A DNA stretch of 64,000 nucleotides from Closterium sp. NIES-65 (Eukaryota; Streptophyta; Zygnematophyceae; Desmidiales; Closteriaceae), in the NCBI GenBank assembly GCA_948144175.1, contig CANXME010000202.1:459253-523252 (forward strand), written 5' to 3'. Shown in pieces: positions 9,976 to 19,546 of the stretch. The notes below the pieces were generated by a model. It saw only the letters and a list, made by a program, of their open reading frames with translations, did no database searches and had not been told where the DNA came from. How positions within the stretch are numbered: position 1 is the first letter of the stretch; each line of letters opens with the position of its first letter. The translations under genes and the position numbers were made by a program.

Positions 9976-12900
9976 ATGGCTACACAAAAGGAAAGGAGCT
10001 CCTCCAACGGCTCCCAGGGCACTACTCCTACTCCACCTACTGCCTTTGGCCTACAGACAGAGGAGGGTACGGCAACAAGACCCAGGGCAACATCCACCGA
10101 TACTCCTGCGAATCAACCTGCAGACTTTTACCACCAGCAACACCAGCAACACCAGCAATCGGCACATGCGCAGTCACACAATAGCAACAACAACGGAGCA
10201 ACTCCTATGAGTCTCGACAGCTCATCATACGCACGAGGAAATCAACAGCAGCAGCCTACCTTTGCTCCGTACGAGCGCGGGTCCATCAGCTTTATGCCAC
10301 ACCCGCAGCCTTCACCTGGACAAGAAAAGTCACTGGACGCATTACAAGTTCAGTCGTAGTTCGCGCACGTTCTGAAGATGCAGACGTCAAGACCTTTCTA
10401 TGGAAATGATTTCTTCACCTGGTCGTTTGAATTCGAGTTGATCATGGAAGGCGCGCAGATACTTGGCTTTTTCGACGGGTCCCTGCCATACCCAATGAAC
10501 GGCACACAGTATGAGAAGCAGCAGTACACCTATCAGTCGATGATGGCGTACACGATCCTACTGAGGAACATCACCCCAACTCAACAGCAGAAGATACGGT
10601 CTTACCGGGGTTATGGCAACTCCACGGAGCTCGCATACAATCACTTGAAGAACCTGTATCAAGCAACAGACAGCGTAAATCAAAGTCGGTTAATGGCGCA
10701 ACTAACAACGGTCGAAATGAAACCAGGCGAGAAAGGAATGGCGTATATCAGCCGATGTCGCGAGCTTCGCGACAAACTCCTTCGATGCGGAGGGTCGACA
10801 TCTGAAGACGCCTTCGTGACAGTTATCATTGGCGGCCTCGGTCCTCAATGGCGCGCCACAAAGGCCATTCTCCGAGCCCACGGAAGAATCTCCGAAGCAG
10901 CGCTCTGCGCCGAAATCCACGCCGAGCAGCAAGACATGGATCTGCAAGAAGAGCGACACAGGAAGAAGACATCAGCACCGGAATTCGCATTTCACACTCA
11001 GCGATGCTACAACAACAACAAACAACAACAACCGAAGCCCGTACCTCCGTTCTGCCACATCTGCAAGACGTCAGGGCACCCGCGCACGCACTGCCCAAAT
11101 CGACAACAGTCAACGGCTCCACAGCGGCAGCTTCGACCTTCAAGCAACCAAGTCGCCTCAACACAAGCAAATCCCACGACCCAGACTCAAGCCTCAATAA
11201 CCTCAACAGGACAACCTGCACAAGGAGCAAGGAACATCGTCAGTTGCATGGCAAGACTGAGCGACTCCTGCATCACGGAATCACCACCGTACTACTCACC
11301 GGAAGAACAACTCGACGACACCACACCACACCGCGATTCACTTCAGCCGAACCCGACATACACAGCCATCGCCCAAAGCGAGCCATCCGGGAAGGACACG
11401 TGGTTCTTGGACAGTTGCTGCGGACAGCACATGTGTTATTCAGGACGCTTCGTGCAACGAGAGTACCAACTCCAACGCGAAGTAATCATCACCGTCGCCA
11501 ACAACGAAAACCTGCGCACACAACGAGAAGGAGTCGTTCAACTTATGTCATGAGAAACAAACGTCATACTACAAATGTCCAAGGTCTTAATCGCAGAAGG
11601 CCTCGGCTACAACTTACTCAGCGCTAGCCAACTGATTGCTAAAGGTATCCACCTTGAAGCAGACAGCACCACTCAGGAGTTCAAGCTGTACCACGGGAAG
11701 GGCGGCCTCTACATCGGAAAGGCGATCATGAAAAATAACGTCTTCGTTCTTGATTTTGTTCCAGATCTCGGCACAGCAGACAGCGACGGCATCGTCACCT
11801 TCACTTCCTGGACCCACCCTCCAGATCTTGATCCAGACTCCAGCCCCGGCGGCTTCTAGCATTCACACACCATCCCTGAGGCAGAAAGAACAAGGGCGTT
11901 AGCAACAATTCAACACTCGGCAGCAGCAGAGACAACAGCAGAAACAACATCGGCAACAGCAGAGACAATAGCAGAGACAACATCGGCAGCAGCAGAGACA
12001 ACAACGGCAGCAGCAGGAACGTCAACACCAGTCGCTGGTCCTTCAACGGCACCACTCCTCGTTGATGACACACCATCGACACTCGCGCAACAACTGCACC
12101 CAACACCACGAGAAGTTCATCGAAGCGCCAACTTCACCGCCAGCTTCTATTCCAACTCCGACATGTATCGGCGCTCACCCGGACATCGTGCAGCCGAAGG
12201 AACCTGGCACGCAAGAATGGGACACCCAAGCAACACAGTATTAAACAACACGATAAGAGCAGGCGTGCTGGATAAAGACTCTCTACTCCTAACAGACGGC
12301 AGAGAACTTCAGCGAGCCCGTGGAACATGCCTCACCTGTCCCGAAGCTGACTTATCGCATCAACCGTTCACGTCTCACCACAACCCAAGTGCACCAGCTT
12401 ACGCGCCACTCGAGAAAGTGTACAGCGACATCTTGTACAACCGCGAGCCTGGACAAAACGCGTACAACTACACCATCACCTTCATCGACGCCGCCACACG
12501 ATATGTCTGGCATCTAAACCTTCCGAGCAAAGACATGGCTTTCGAAGCCTTCGTCGCGTGGCTCCTAGTAGCAGAACGAGAATCGGGCGTCAAACTGAAG
12601 AGCTTCCAGTCAGACGGGGGAGGAGAATACACATCACAGAGGTTCAAGCAATACTTGGCTGAAAGGGGAATCAAGCGGCTCATCTCCCTTCCCTACGCCC
12701 ATCAACAGCAGGGTGTAGCAGAAAGAATAAACAGGACCCTCCAGAACACCATGCGCAAGCTGCTACGTGGCATGCACCTGCCCAACCACTAGTGGCCCGA
12801 AGCAATGGACCACGCAGTCATGCTGCACAACTTGCTCTCGTCATCATCGCTCCCGAACAACGCATCACCACACCTGCTGTGGACAGGAAAAGTGGGCAGC

Positions 12901-13091
12901 ACAAAAATGTTACGAGTCTTCGGCTGCATGGTACAGTACCGGCCTCCATCTGCACGAGCTGGCCGATTCTCACAACGCGCACAGTGGGGACTACACCTGG
13001 GCATAAAAAAACACTACAACGCATGGAAGATTTTCGACGTCGAGACAAAGGAAACAGAAGCAGCACGTGATGTCATTTTCTACGAAAACCT
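9976..13091 (+). pseudogene. Copia B gag-protease-integrase (interrupted by C)
   Basis: From ATG 9976 a single frame runs with four nonsense codons: TAG 10357, TGA 11551, TAG 11857, TAG 12790. Gag core starts near 10378 (FYGNDFFTWSFEFELIMEGA) and ends in a CCHC knuckle CHICKTSGHPRTHC (about 11053-11094). The protease loop reads WFLDSCCGQHMC near 11401, with DSC where DSG is expected. GAG-pre-integrase is GTWHARMGHPSN ... CLTC; the integrase core shows FIDAATRYV, FQSDGGGEY and VAERINRTLQNT (the D and E residues). The frame reaches 13091, where element C begins. No frameshift is seen; decay is purely by substitutions. Confidence 0.9.
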
Positions 13092-13316
13092 TGTCAAGAA
13101 TAATATATATTTCTATATATTGTTTTGTAACTGCCTGTAGTGTAGACTAGTGTAGTTATATAATGTTCTGTTTTGGTGGTGCACCTTTCATCTTGCCTAT
13201 ATGTACTGCTCGCTCTATAGTGAAAACCCTTCTTCTCTTTTCAATACTCTCGACTCTACTCAACTTACTCGAACTCAACTAGCTATGGCTCCTTTAGCCT
13301 AGCTAAGCTTCTGACA
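13092..13316 (+). repeat. LTR, left, of element C
   Basis: 225 bp, AT-rich start (AATATATATTTCTATATATTG), CTAGCTATGGCTCC near the end, terminal TGACA. Confidence 0.9.
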
Positions 13317-13332
13317 TGGTACAGAGCACGTA
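13317..13332 (+). other. Primer-binding site of C
   Basis: TGGTACAGAGCACGTA abuts the LTR, close to the initiator-Met type TGGTATCAGAGC. Confidence 0.6.
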
Positions 13333-13379
13333 ACGCTCCTGGACTCCTGCTTCCGCTGCTACTAAGTGTTCTGCACGCC

Positions 13380-13900
13380 CCGTGGTGTGCCCTACTCTCG
13401 CGGCCCCGCCGCCCTTCTTAAGCGGACCCGCCGCCCTACTGTCGCGGCCTCGCCGCCTCTCTACTGTCGCGGCCCCGCCGCCCTACGCCGCGGTCTCGCC
13501 GCCCTTCACTGCGGCCTCGCCGCCCGTGCGCCGACGTCTGCGAAGCCGCCGCCCGTGAGCCGCCGCCCGTGAGCCGCCAGTGGCCCGCCCGTGCGCCGAC
13601 CGCCTGTGCGCCGCCCGTCCGTGAGCCGACGCCACCCGCGCGCAGCCCGACCGTGAGCCGGCGCCGCCCGTGAGCCGCCCGCCCGTGCGCCACCAGCCTG
13701 CCCGTGAGCCGCTGGCGCCGCCCGTGCGCCGCCCGTCCGTGAGCCGCCCGCCCGTGCGCCGCCCGCCCGTGAGCCGCCCGCCCGTGAGCCGGCGCCACCC
13801 GTGGGCCGCCCGCCCGTGCGCCGCCCGCCCGTGAGCCGCCGCCTCTGAGCCGCCCGTCCGCGAGCCACCCGCCTGCCCGTGAGCCGCCCGTCTCCTACAC
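13380..13900 (+). repeat. GC-rich leader repeat of C
   Basis: First CGCGGCCCCGCCGCC units (13398-13530), then tandem GTGAGCCGCCCGCCCGTGCG units. No domain in the encoded Arg/Gly/Ala-rich open frames. Confidence 0.8.
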
Positions 13901-14140
13901 CTGCGGTCCCGACCCCGTCCCGGCCATGCCTCGTCACCAGCTACGGCACACCGGGGGCACGTGCACCCCCCCCCCCCCTTCTTCCCGTCACCTGTCGCGG
14001 CTCCTTCGGGGGCCGCACGCGGCCCCCTCAGGTCGCCTTGACAGGTGACGGGAGGGGTGACCTGAAAGGGGGGGGCAGTCGTCGCCCCCTCTGCCGCTTG
14101 CTTTGGCGCCCGGGGAGGCCGTGCGTCGCCCCCCCCCCCC

Positions 14141-14240
14141 CCCCCCCCTCTTCTCCTCCTCCTTTTGTTCCCTCTGCTGCAGCTGCCGCTGGGGGGGAGG
14201 GTGTGGGAGTGTGGGGGAGCCCGGGGAGGGACTGGGGGTG
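14141..14240 (+). other. Non-coding cassette of C shared with M
   Basis: CTCCTCCTCC, then CTGCTGCAGCTGCCGCTG, then a G-rich GGGTGTGGGAGTGTGGG tract, aligned by eye with 2341-2415 of M. The two elements otherwise have different LTRs. Confidence 0.6.
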
Positions 14241-14573
14241 GCGGGTGTGGGGGTGATGGGTGATGTGTGGTCCCCTGGCCCTACGGCCCCATTCTCCTCC
14301 GTTTACCCCCCCCCCCCCCCCCCTCTGCTGCTCCTGCAGCAGTGTGAGGGGGATGGGGAGGGGGAGAGGGAGGTTGAGGGGATGTAGGGGGTGACCAACC
14401 AGAGCCTACCACCTCCTCTCCTCTCTCTCTCCTCTCTCCCTTCTGTTCTCTGTTTTCTGCACTGGTTGTCACTGCTCCTGCCTACTGCTGCTACTTCAAC
14501 TGCACTCAGCTTGGTGTACCCCATTATGGGGGCGTTGACTGCATATTCTTCCCTACAGGCACTTATGGGGGCG

Positions 14574-14775
14574 TGTCAAGAATAATATATATTTCTATAT
14601 ATTGTTTTGTAACTGCCTGTAGTGTAGACTAGTGTAGTTATATAATGTTCTGTTTTGGTGGTGCACCTTTCATCTATAGTGAAAACCCTTCTTCTCTTTT
14701 CAATACTCTCGACTCTACTCAACTTACTCGAACTCAACTAGCTATGGCTCCTTTAGCCTAGCTAAGCTTCTGACA
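14574..14775 (+). repeat. LTR, right, of element C (23-bp deletion)
   Basis: Lacks the segment containing CTATATGTACTGCTCGCTC present in the left LTR; otherwise I see no difference. Confidence 0.88.
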
Positions 14776-14780
14776 AACCT

Positions 14781-14989
14781 CACCCTCCGGTATTACCTTG
14801 CCAACTTGCAAGAAGAAAACCCCGATCGCTCCGATGGTTTTCAAGGCACCCGAGCCTTCGCCTCGGCAGATGACGAAGCTGACTGGGACGAGGAGAACGT
14901 GGAAGGAGCCTCGGAAGAAGCCGGACCCCTCCCCTACTGCTCCGTCGACGTGCCAATGGACGACAAAAACCCACGCGAAAGCATCAACG
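14781..14989 (+). pseudogene. Copia B integrase-RT linker segment
   Basis: Continues the B frame after the AACCT duplication: TLRYYLANLQEENPDRSDGF, then an acidic stretch ADDEADWDEENVEGASEEAG. It ends at ESIN, where D inserted (TSD CAACG 14985-14989). No stop in this piece. Confidence 0.85.
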
Positions 14990-15122
14990 TGTCAGAACAT
15001 TATAGCTTATGCTGTTGTGTAGGCTATAGTGGGGTATCCCATAGGGGGTACAACCCATTTAGGGTTTCCTATATGTACTCACTTCATTCATAGTTGATGC
15101 ATTTCTCGTTCTCATTCTCACA
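14990..15122 (+). repeat. 5' LTR of copia D
   Basis: TGTCAGAACATTATAGC...ATTCTCACA. Contains GGCTATAGTGGGGTATCCC and CATTTAGGGTTTCC (telo-box). Confidence 0.92.
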
Positions 15123-15137
15123 TGGAATCAGAGCAGG
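15123..15137 (+). other. Primer-binding site of D
   Basis: TGGAATCAGAGCAGG directly after the LTR; identical to the PBS of K and L. Confidence 0.75.
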
Positions 15138-15159
15138 TCCCCTCCTAGGGACTGTTCCT

Positions 15160-15950
15160 TGGGCCCACCGAAGCGCGCCTCGAGTCGCGCCTGCCTTTTT
15201 TTTTAGCGGCCCGTCGAGTCGCACCTAGCGGCCCGTCGCGCCGCCCTTACGGTCGCGTCGAGCCGCCCTAGCGGCTGCGGCGCGCCGCCTTTTTCCCGGC
15301 CCGTCGCCGCCCTTACCCGCGGCTTTGCGCCGCCCTCACCGGCGGCTTCGCGCCGCCCCTACCTGCGGCCTCGCGTCGCCCTGGCCCGTCGCCGCCCTTC
15401 CCACGGCTTCGCACCACCTCTACCTGCGGCTTCGAGCCGCCCCGGCCCGTCGCCGCCCTTACCTGCGGCTTCGCGCCGCCCCGGCCCGTCGCCGCCCTTA
15501 CCCGCGGCTTCGCGCCACCCTTGCACCGGCTCGTCGCCGCCCTTACCTACGGCCCGTCGCCGCCCTACCTATGGCCCGTCGCCGCCCTTACCTACGGCTC
15601 GCACCCGCCGCCCTACCTGCGGCCACCTGCCGCCCTACGTGCGGCCCCACCCGCCGCCCTACCTGCGACGCACCTGCAGCCCTACCTGCGGCTCACCCGA
15701 CGCCCTACCTACGACAGCCGCGCCGCCCTGATCCAGCGTCGCCGTGTCGCCCTGCACGAGAGCCGCCCTGCCGCCGAGCCGCCAGGAAGCCGAGCCGCCC
15801 TACCGCCGAGCCGCCATGCCGCCGAGCCGCCCTGCCACCGAGCCGCCCTGCCGCCGAGCCGCCCTGCCGCCGAGCCGCCTTGCCGCCGAGCCGCCCGGAA
15901 GCCGAGCCGCCCTGCCACCGAGCCGCCCAGCAGCTGGACCGTCAGAGCTG
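15160..15950 (+). repeat. GC-rich leader repeat of D
   Basis: Irregular CGGCCCGTCGCCGCCC units, changing after about 15760 to tandem GAGCCGCCCTGCCGCC units. It lies between PBS and gag as in the other copia elements. Confidence 0.8.
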
Positions 15951-16031
15951 CCCTGTCTGGTGAGCACAGTGCCTTCTCCCCCTGCACGGCCCTCCCTCCC
16001 CTACTGTTTACACTGCTCGTCATCTGTAGTC

Positions 16032-19000
16032 ATAACTACCCCTAGTGTCCTCACGTTTGACACTGAGGGACGCGCCGTAGACTTTGAGGTCTGGGTCAAC
16101 GACCTGCAGCTGTTCTTACAGTGCGATAGGGCAGACGATCTCTCTCTCTTTGACCTTACCTCTGGCGCTTCCCCTGCCCCTGCTGCTAATGCTGACGCCA
16201 CTGTTCGCTCCCAGTGGGCCACGCGCGACGCTGCTGCACGTCTTGCTGTGCGTCGCCACCTCCCTACCTCCGAGCGTGCGCACTTTAACCATCACAAGAG
16301 TGCTCAGACCTTGTACGACGCTGTAGTCGCGCGCTACTCCTCCCCTGCCACTGCTGCACTGAGCCGTCTCATGCTGCCGTACCTCTTCCCTGACCTTGCT
16401 GCTTTTCTCACCGTAGCTGACCTCATCACGCACCTCCGCACTAGTGACACTCGCTACCGCGCTGCACTCCCTGCTGACTTCTGCGCCGCGAACCCCCCCC
16501 CCATGTACATCACTCAGTACTTCCTAGTCACTCGCCTCCCTAACTCCCTTCGCGTAGTCAGGGACCACTTTCTCTCAGTCTGTCCCACCACGCTCACCGT
16601 AGACCTCCTCGAAAAGGCCCTCCTAGCGATAGAGAAGAGCATCGTTGCTGTAGGAGCCTCTCGAGGTGACCCGCGCACCCCCATCTTTGAGGGGTGTTCT
16701 CCCTCCCCCCTGCTGCCCTCTGTTGCCTCTGCTGCTGCGGCCGACCTCCTTGGTCTTGAGTCGGTCGGCGCGGCGTCTGCCCCTAGCGAGAGACGCCGCC
16801 CTGGCAAGGGCAAGGGGGGCAAGGGAGTTGGAGGAGCGGGCGGTGGAGGTGGAGGTGGAGGCGGTGGGGGGAGTGGGGGTGGCGGTGGGAGTGGAGGTGG
16901 GGGTGGAGGGGTACTACGTGTGGAGGTGCTCCACCTGGAGGTTCTCAGGGTGCTTCGTCTCGCCAGGAGCCACTCTCTCCACAGGAGCTGCGCGAGTGGT
17001 TTGCCCGGCACTGGCGTCGTGGTGTTGGTGCTGGAGGTTCTTTGGCTGCTGAGGGTGCTGCGGTCGCGGGTCCCAGAGGTGCTCATACTAGTAGTACTGG
17101 AGCTGCTGGGCCGGCATTGACTGGAGCTGGTGCTGCTGCGGGTGTTGGCGCTGAGACTGCCGCTGGCGGTCCTGCTGGAGGTGCTCTTGGTGCTGCTGGA
17201 GGTTCTGGAGCTGCTGGAGGTGCTGCTGGAGCAGGTGCTCCTACTGAGGGTACTGGTGCTGTCCTTGCTGCTTCTGGCGTCGCCACACGGCCTCGACCGT
17301 ACTACGTTCCACTCCTGCAGCAGGTTCTTGGTCTTCCACCTTCTACTGGTACTCCTCCTCCCTTAGAGTGTCCGCAGCCTGTCCAGCCACAGTTACAGCT
17401 GCAGCCTACCTCCCCTTTGCCTGCTCCTTCTCCCTACACTGGTCCTACTGGAGGTCTTGCTGAGCGTCGTGAGCCTGCGTCTCGCCCTACGTCGCCTGTC
17501 CGTCCTGCTAGCGCTAGTGGTCGTAGTTCCCGTGAGCGTCCTCCTCCTGTCCCTGGCACGCACCGGATGTCTCTGCGTCCGTCCACTGCTCCTCTGCGTG
17601 CCCCTTTGCCTTCTCCTCCTAAGTCCTCTCTTCTTGCTCTTCCCGACCCGGAGTCGGACTCTCTTCGTGCTGCCAGTCCTACTATCACGCGTCTCCTTGC
17701 TACTGTCGTCGCTGACCCTTCTTTTGAGTCGACTGCTGCGTCTGCTCTAGTTGCTGAGCTCGTCGACTTTGCTGCTCGCTGTCGCTTAGACTACGCTGCG
17801 AGTCTTGTCGCTCAGTCTGAGTCAGTCTGTCCTCCGTCCGTCGGGGGTGAGTGTGCCCTTGGCACGGACGTCCTTGAGGACATGCAGGAGGAGTTCCAGT
17901 GTCTGGCACCTGCTTCACCTCATCTCGTGTCTGTACTGCTTACCCCTGAGGGAGACCCGGATGCACTTGACATCCCGACTCCGCGCTCTTACGCGGAGGC
18001 GATAGAGGGTCCCTACTCCTCTTAGTGGCAGGCAGCTATGGATGCAGAGATGGCTTCCTGTAAGTCCACAGGCACCTACGTTGACGCTGTCCCCCCTCCT
18101 CGGGCGAACATCGTTAGTGGCATGTGGATCTTCAGGGTGAAGCGGCCGCCGGGCTCTCCGCCTGTCTTCAAGGCGCGTTACGTTGCTCGTGGCTTCAGTC
18201 AGCGGCAGGGAGTTGACTACTTTCAGACCTTCTCCCCCACCCCGAAGATGACCACTCTTCGGGTACTGCTGCACGTTGCTGCTCACCGTGACTACGAGCT
18301 GCACTCTCTCGACTTCAGCACAGCTTTCTTGCAGAGCAGCCTGCACGAGGAGATCTGGCTGCGTCGCCCACCTGGCTTCACTTGGTCTTTCCCTCCTGGT
18401 ACCCAGTGGAGTCTCGGGCGTCCAGTCTACGGTCTCCGCCAGGCGCCACGTGAGTGGCACGACACACTGAGGACTACGCTTGCGGCTCTTGGGTTTGCTC
18501 CTTCTACTGCTGACCCGTCGCTGTTTCTGGGCACCGACACCTCTCTGCCGCCGTTCTACATCCTCGTGTACGTCGACGACTTGGTCTTCGCCACAGCTGA
18601 CACTGCTAGACTCGTCTACGTGAAGTCCGAGCTGCAGAAGAGACACACGTGCACAGACCTGGGTGAACTGCGCAGCTACCTTGGCTTGTAGATCACCCGG
18701 GATACAGCACGCCGCACCATTACCCTAACTCAGTCACACATGGTGCAGCAGGTCCTTCAGCGCTTCGGCTTCACGTACTCCTCGCCTCAAGCCACTCCTC
18801 TGCCTACTCGCCACTCGCTCTCAGCTCTGTCTTCGGATGAGTCCGTAGAGTCAAGTGGCCCGTACCCAGAGCTTGTTGGCTGCCTCATGTACCTGATGAC
18901 CTGCACACGACCTGACCTTGCATACCCTCTTAGCATCTTGGCATGCTATGTTGCTCCTGGGAGACACAGACCGGAGCACATGGCTGCAGCGAAGAGGGTG

Positions 19001-19212
19001 TTGCGCTACTTGTGCAGTACGTCGGGCATGGGGCTAGTGCTTGGAGGGTGGAGTCCAGTGGTTCTTACTGGGCATGCGGACGCTTCTTGGGCTGACGACC
19101 AGGCTACGCAGCGGTCGTCACAGGGTTACACATTCAGCCTTGGTTCCGGCTCTGTTTCGTGGCGGGCTACTCGCTCGTCTTCTGTTCTCGGCTCCACTTG
19201 TGAGGCTGAGAT
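16032..19212 (+). pseudogene. Copia D gag fused by deletion to linker-RT-RNase H
   Basis: The gag start is ATA (16032-16034) where H, K and L have ATG. Gag reads PSVLTFDTEGRAVDFEVWVN to ERRRPGKGKGGKG and a poly-Gly tract to about 16915. There it jumps, with a frame change, to the post-integrase linker SPQELREWFARHWRRG: protease and integrase are gone. The linker and RT frame (phase of 17042) has TAG at 18023-18025 and 18689-18691, both at positions that are CAG (Gln) in the intact copy L. RT shows WIFRVKRPPGSPPVFKARYV and YVDD near 18570; RNase H begins LTGHADASW and is cut at CEAEI by E. The remainder is at 25511-25533 and 39105-39424. Confidence 0.88.
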
Positions 19213-19342
19213 TGTGAAAGGAATGAACAGGAATGAATTGACTAAGTCAGAGTTGGGTACAAATACAACCCTAGCAAACTGTACCCCATATGTGCTACCC
19301 CACTATGGCCTACAAACATGCATCAGCTATAATAATCTGACA
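19213..19342 (-). repeat. 3' LTR of copia E
   Basis: 130 bp, on the plus strand TGTGAAAGG...AATCTGACA. PPT on the minus strand (TATGGGGGTG) lies at 19343-19352. Confidence 0.92.
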
Positions 19343-19546
19343 CACCCCCATAGGCAAAGTGGGGGAGAACAAGGGGTCACAAGACCAGTCAAGCAAAGCA
19401 AAGCAAGCTCAGGGTGGATCACAAAGTCACCACACAGTCCGAGCACAAGAGCAAGGCCAGAGGCCAGTGCACATGCAGGAGTACAGACATATATATAAAA
19501 CTAGACAAGCAAGAGCAGGTATATATATGTCAAAGTACAAGTAAAG

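Larger units (their letters stand above)
13092..14775 (+). mobile_element. Element C: pol-less LTR retrotransposon, 1684 bp, TSD AACCT
   Basis: LTRs 13092-13316 (225 bp) and 14574-14775 (202 bp) start TGTCAAGAATAA and end GCTTCTGACA; apart from a 23-bp deletion in the right copy they look identical. TSD AACCT at 13087-13091 and 14776-14780 interrupts the B integrase frame. The interior has no retroelement domain: a GAGCCGCCCGCCCGTGCGCC-type leader, poly-C tracts, a palindrome GGGGCCGCACGCGGCCCC (about 14010-14027) and a cassette shared with M. PPT-like ACTTATGGGGGCG precedes the right LTR. It is non-autonomous; its LTR family also appears as solo LTR J. Confidence 0.9.
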
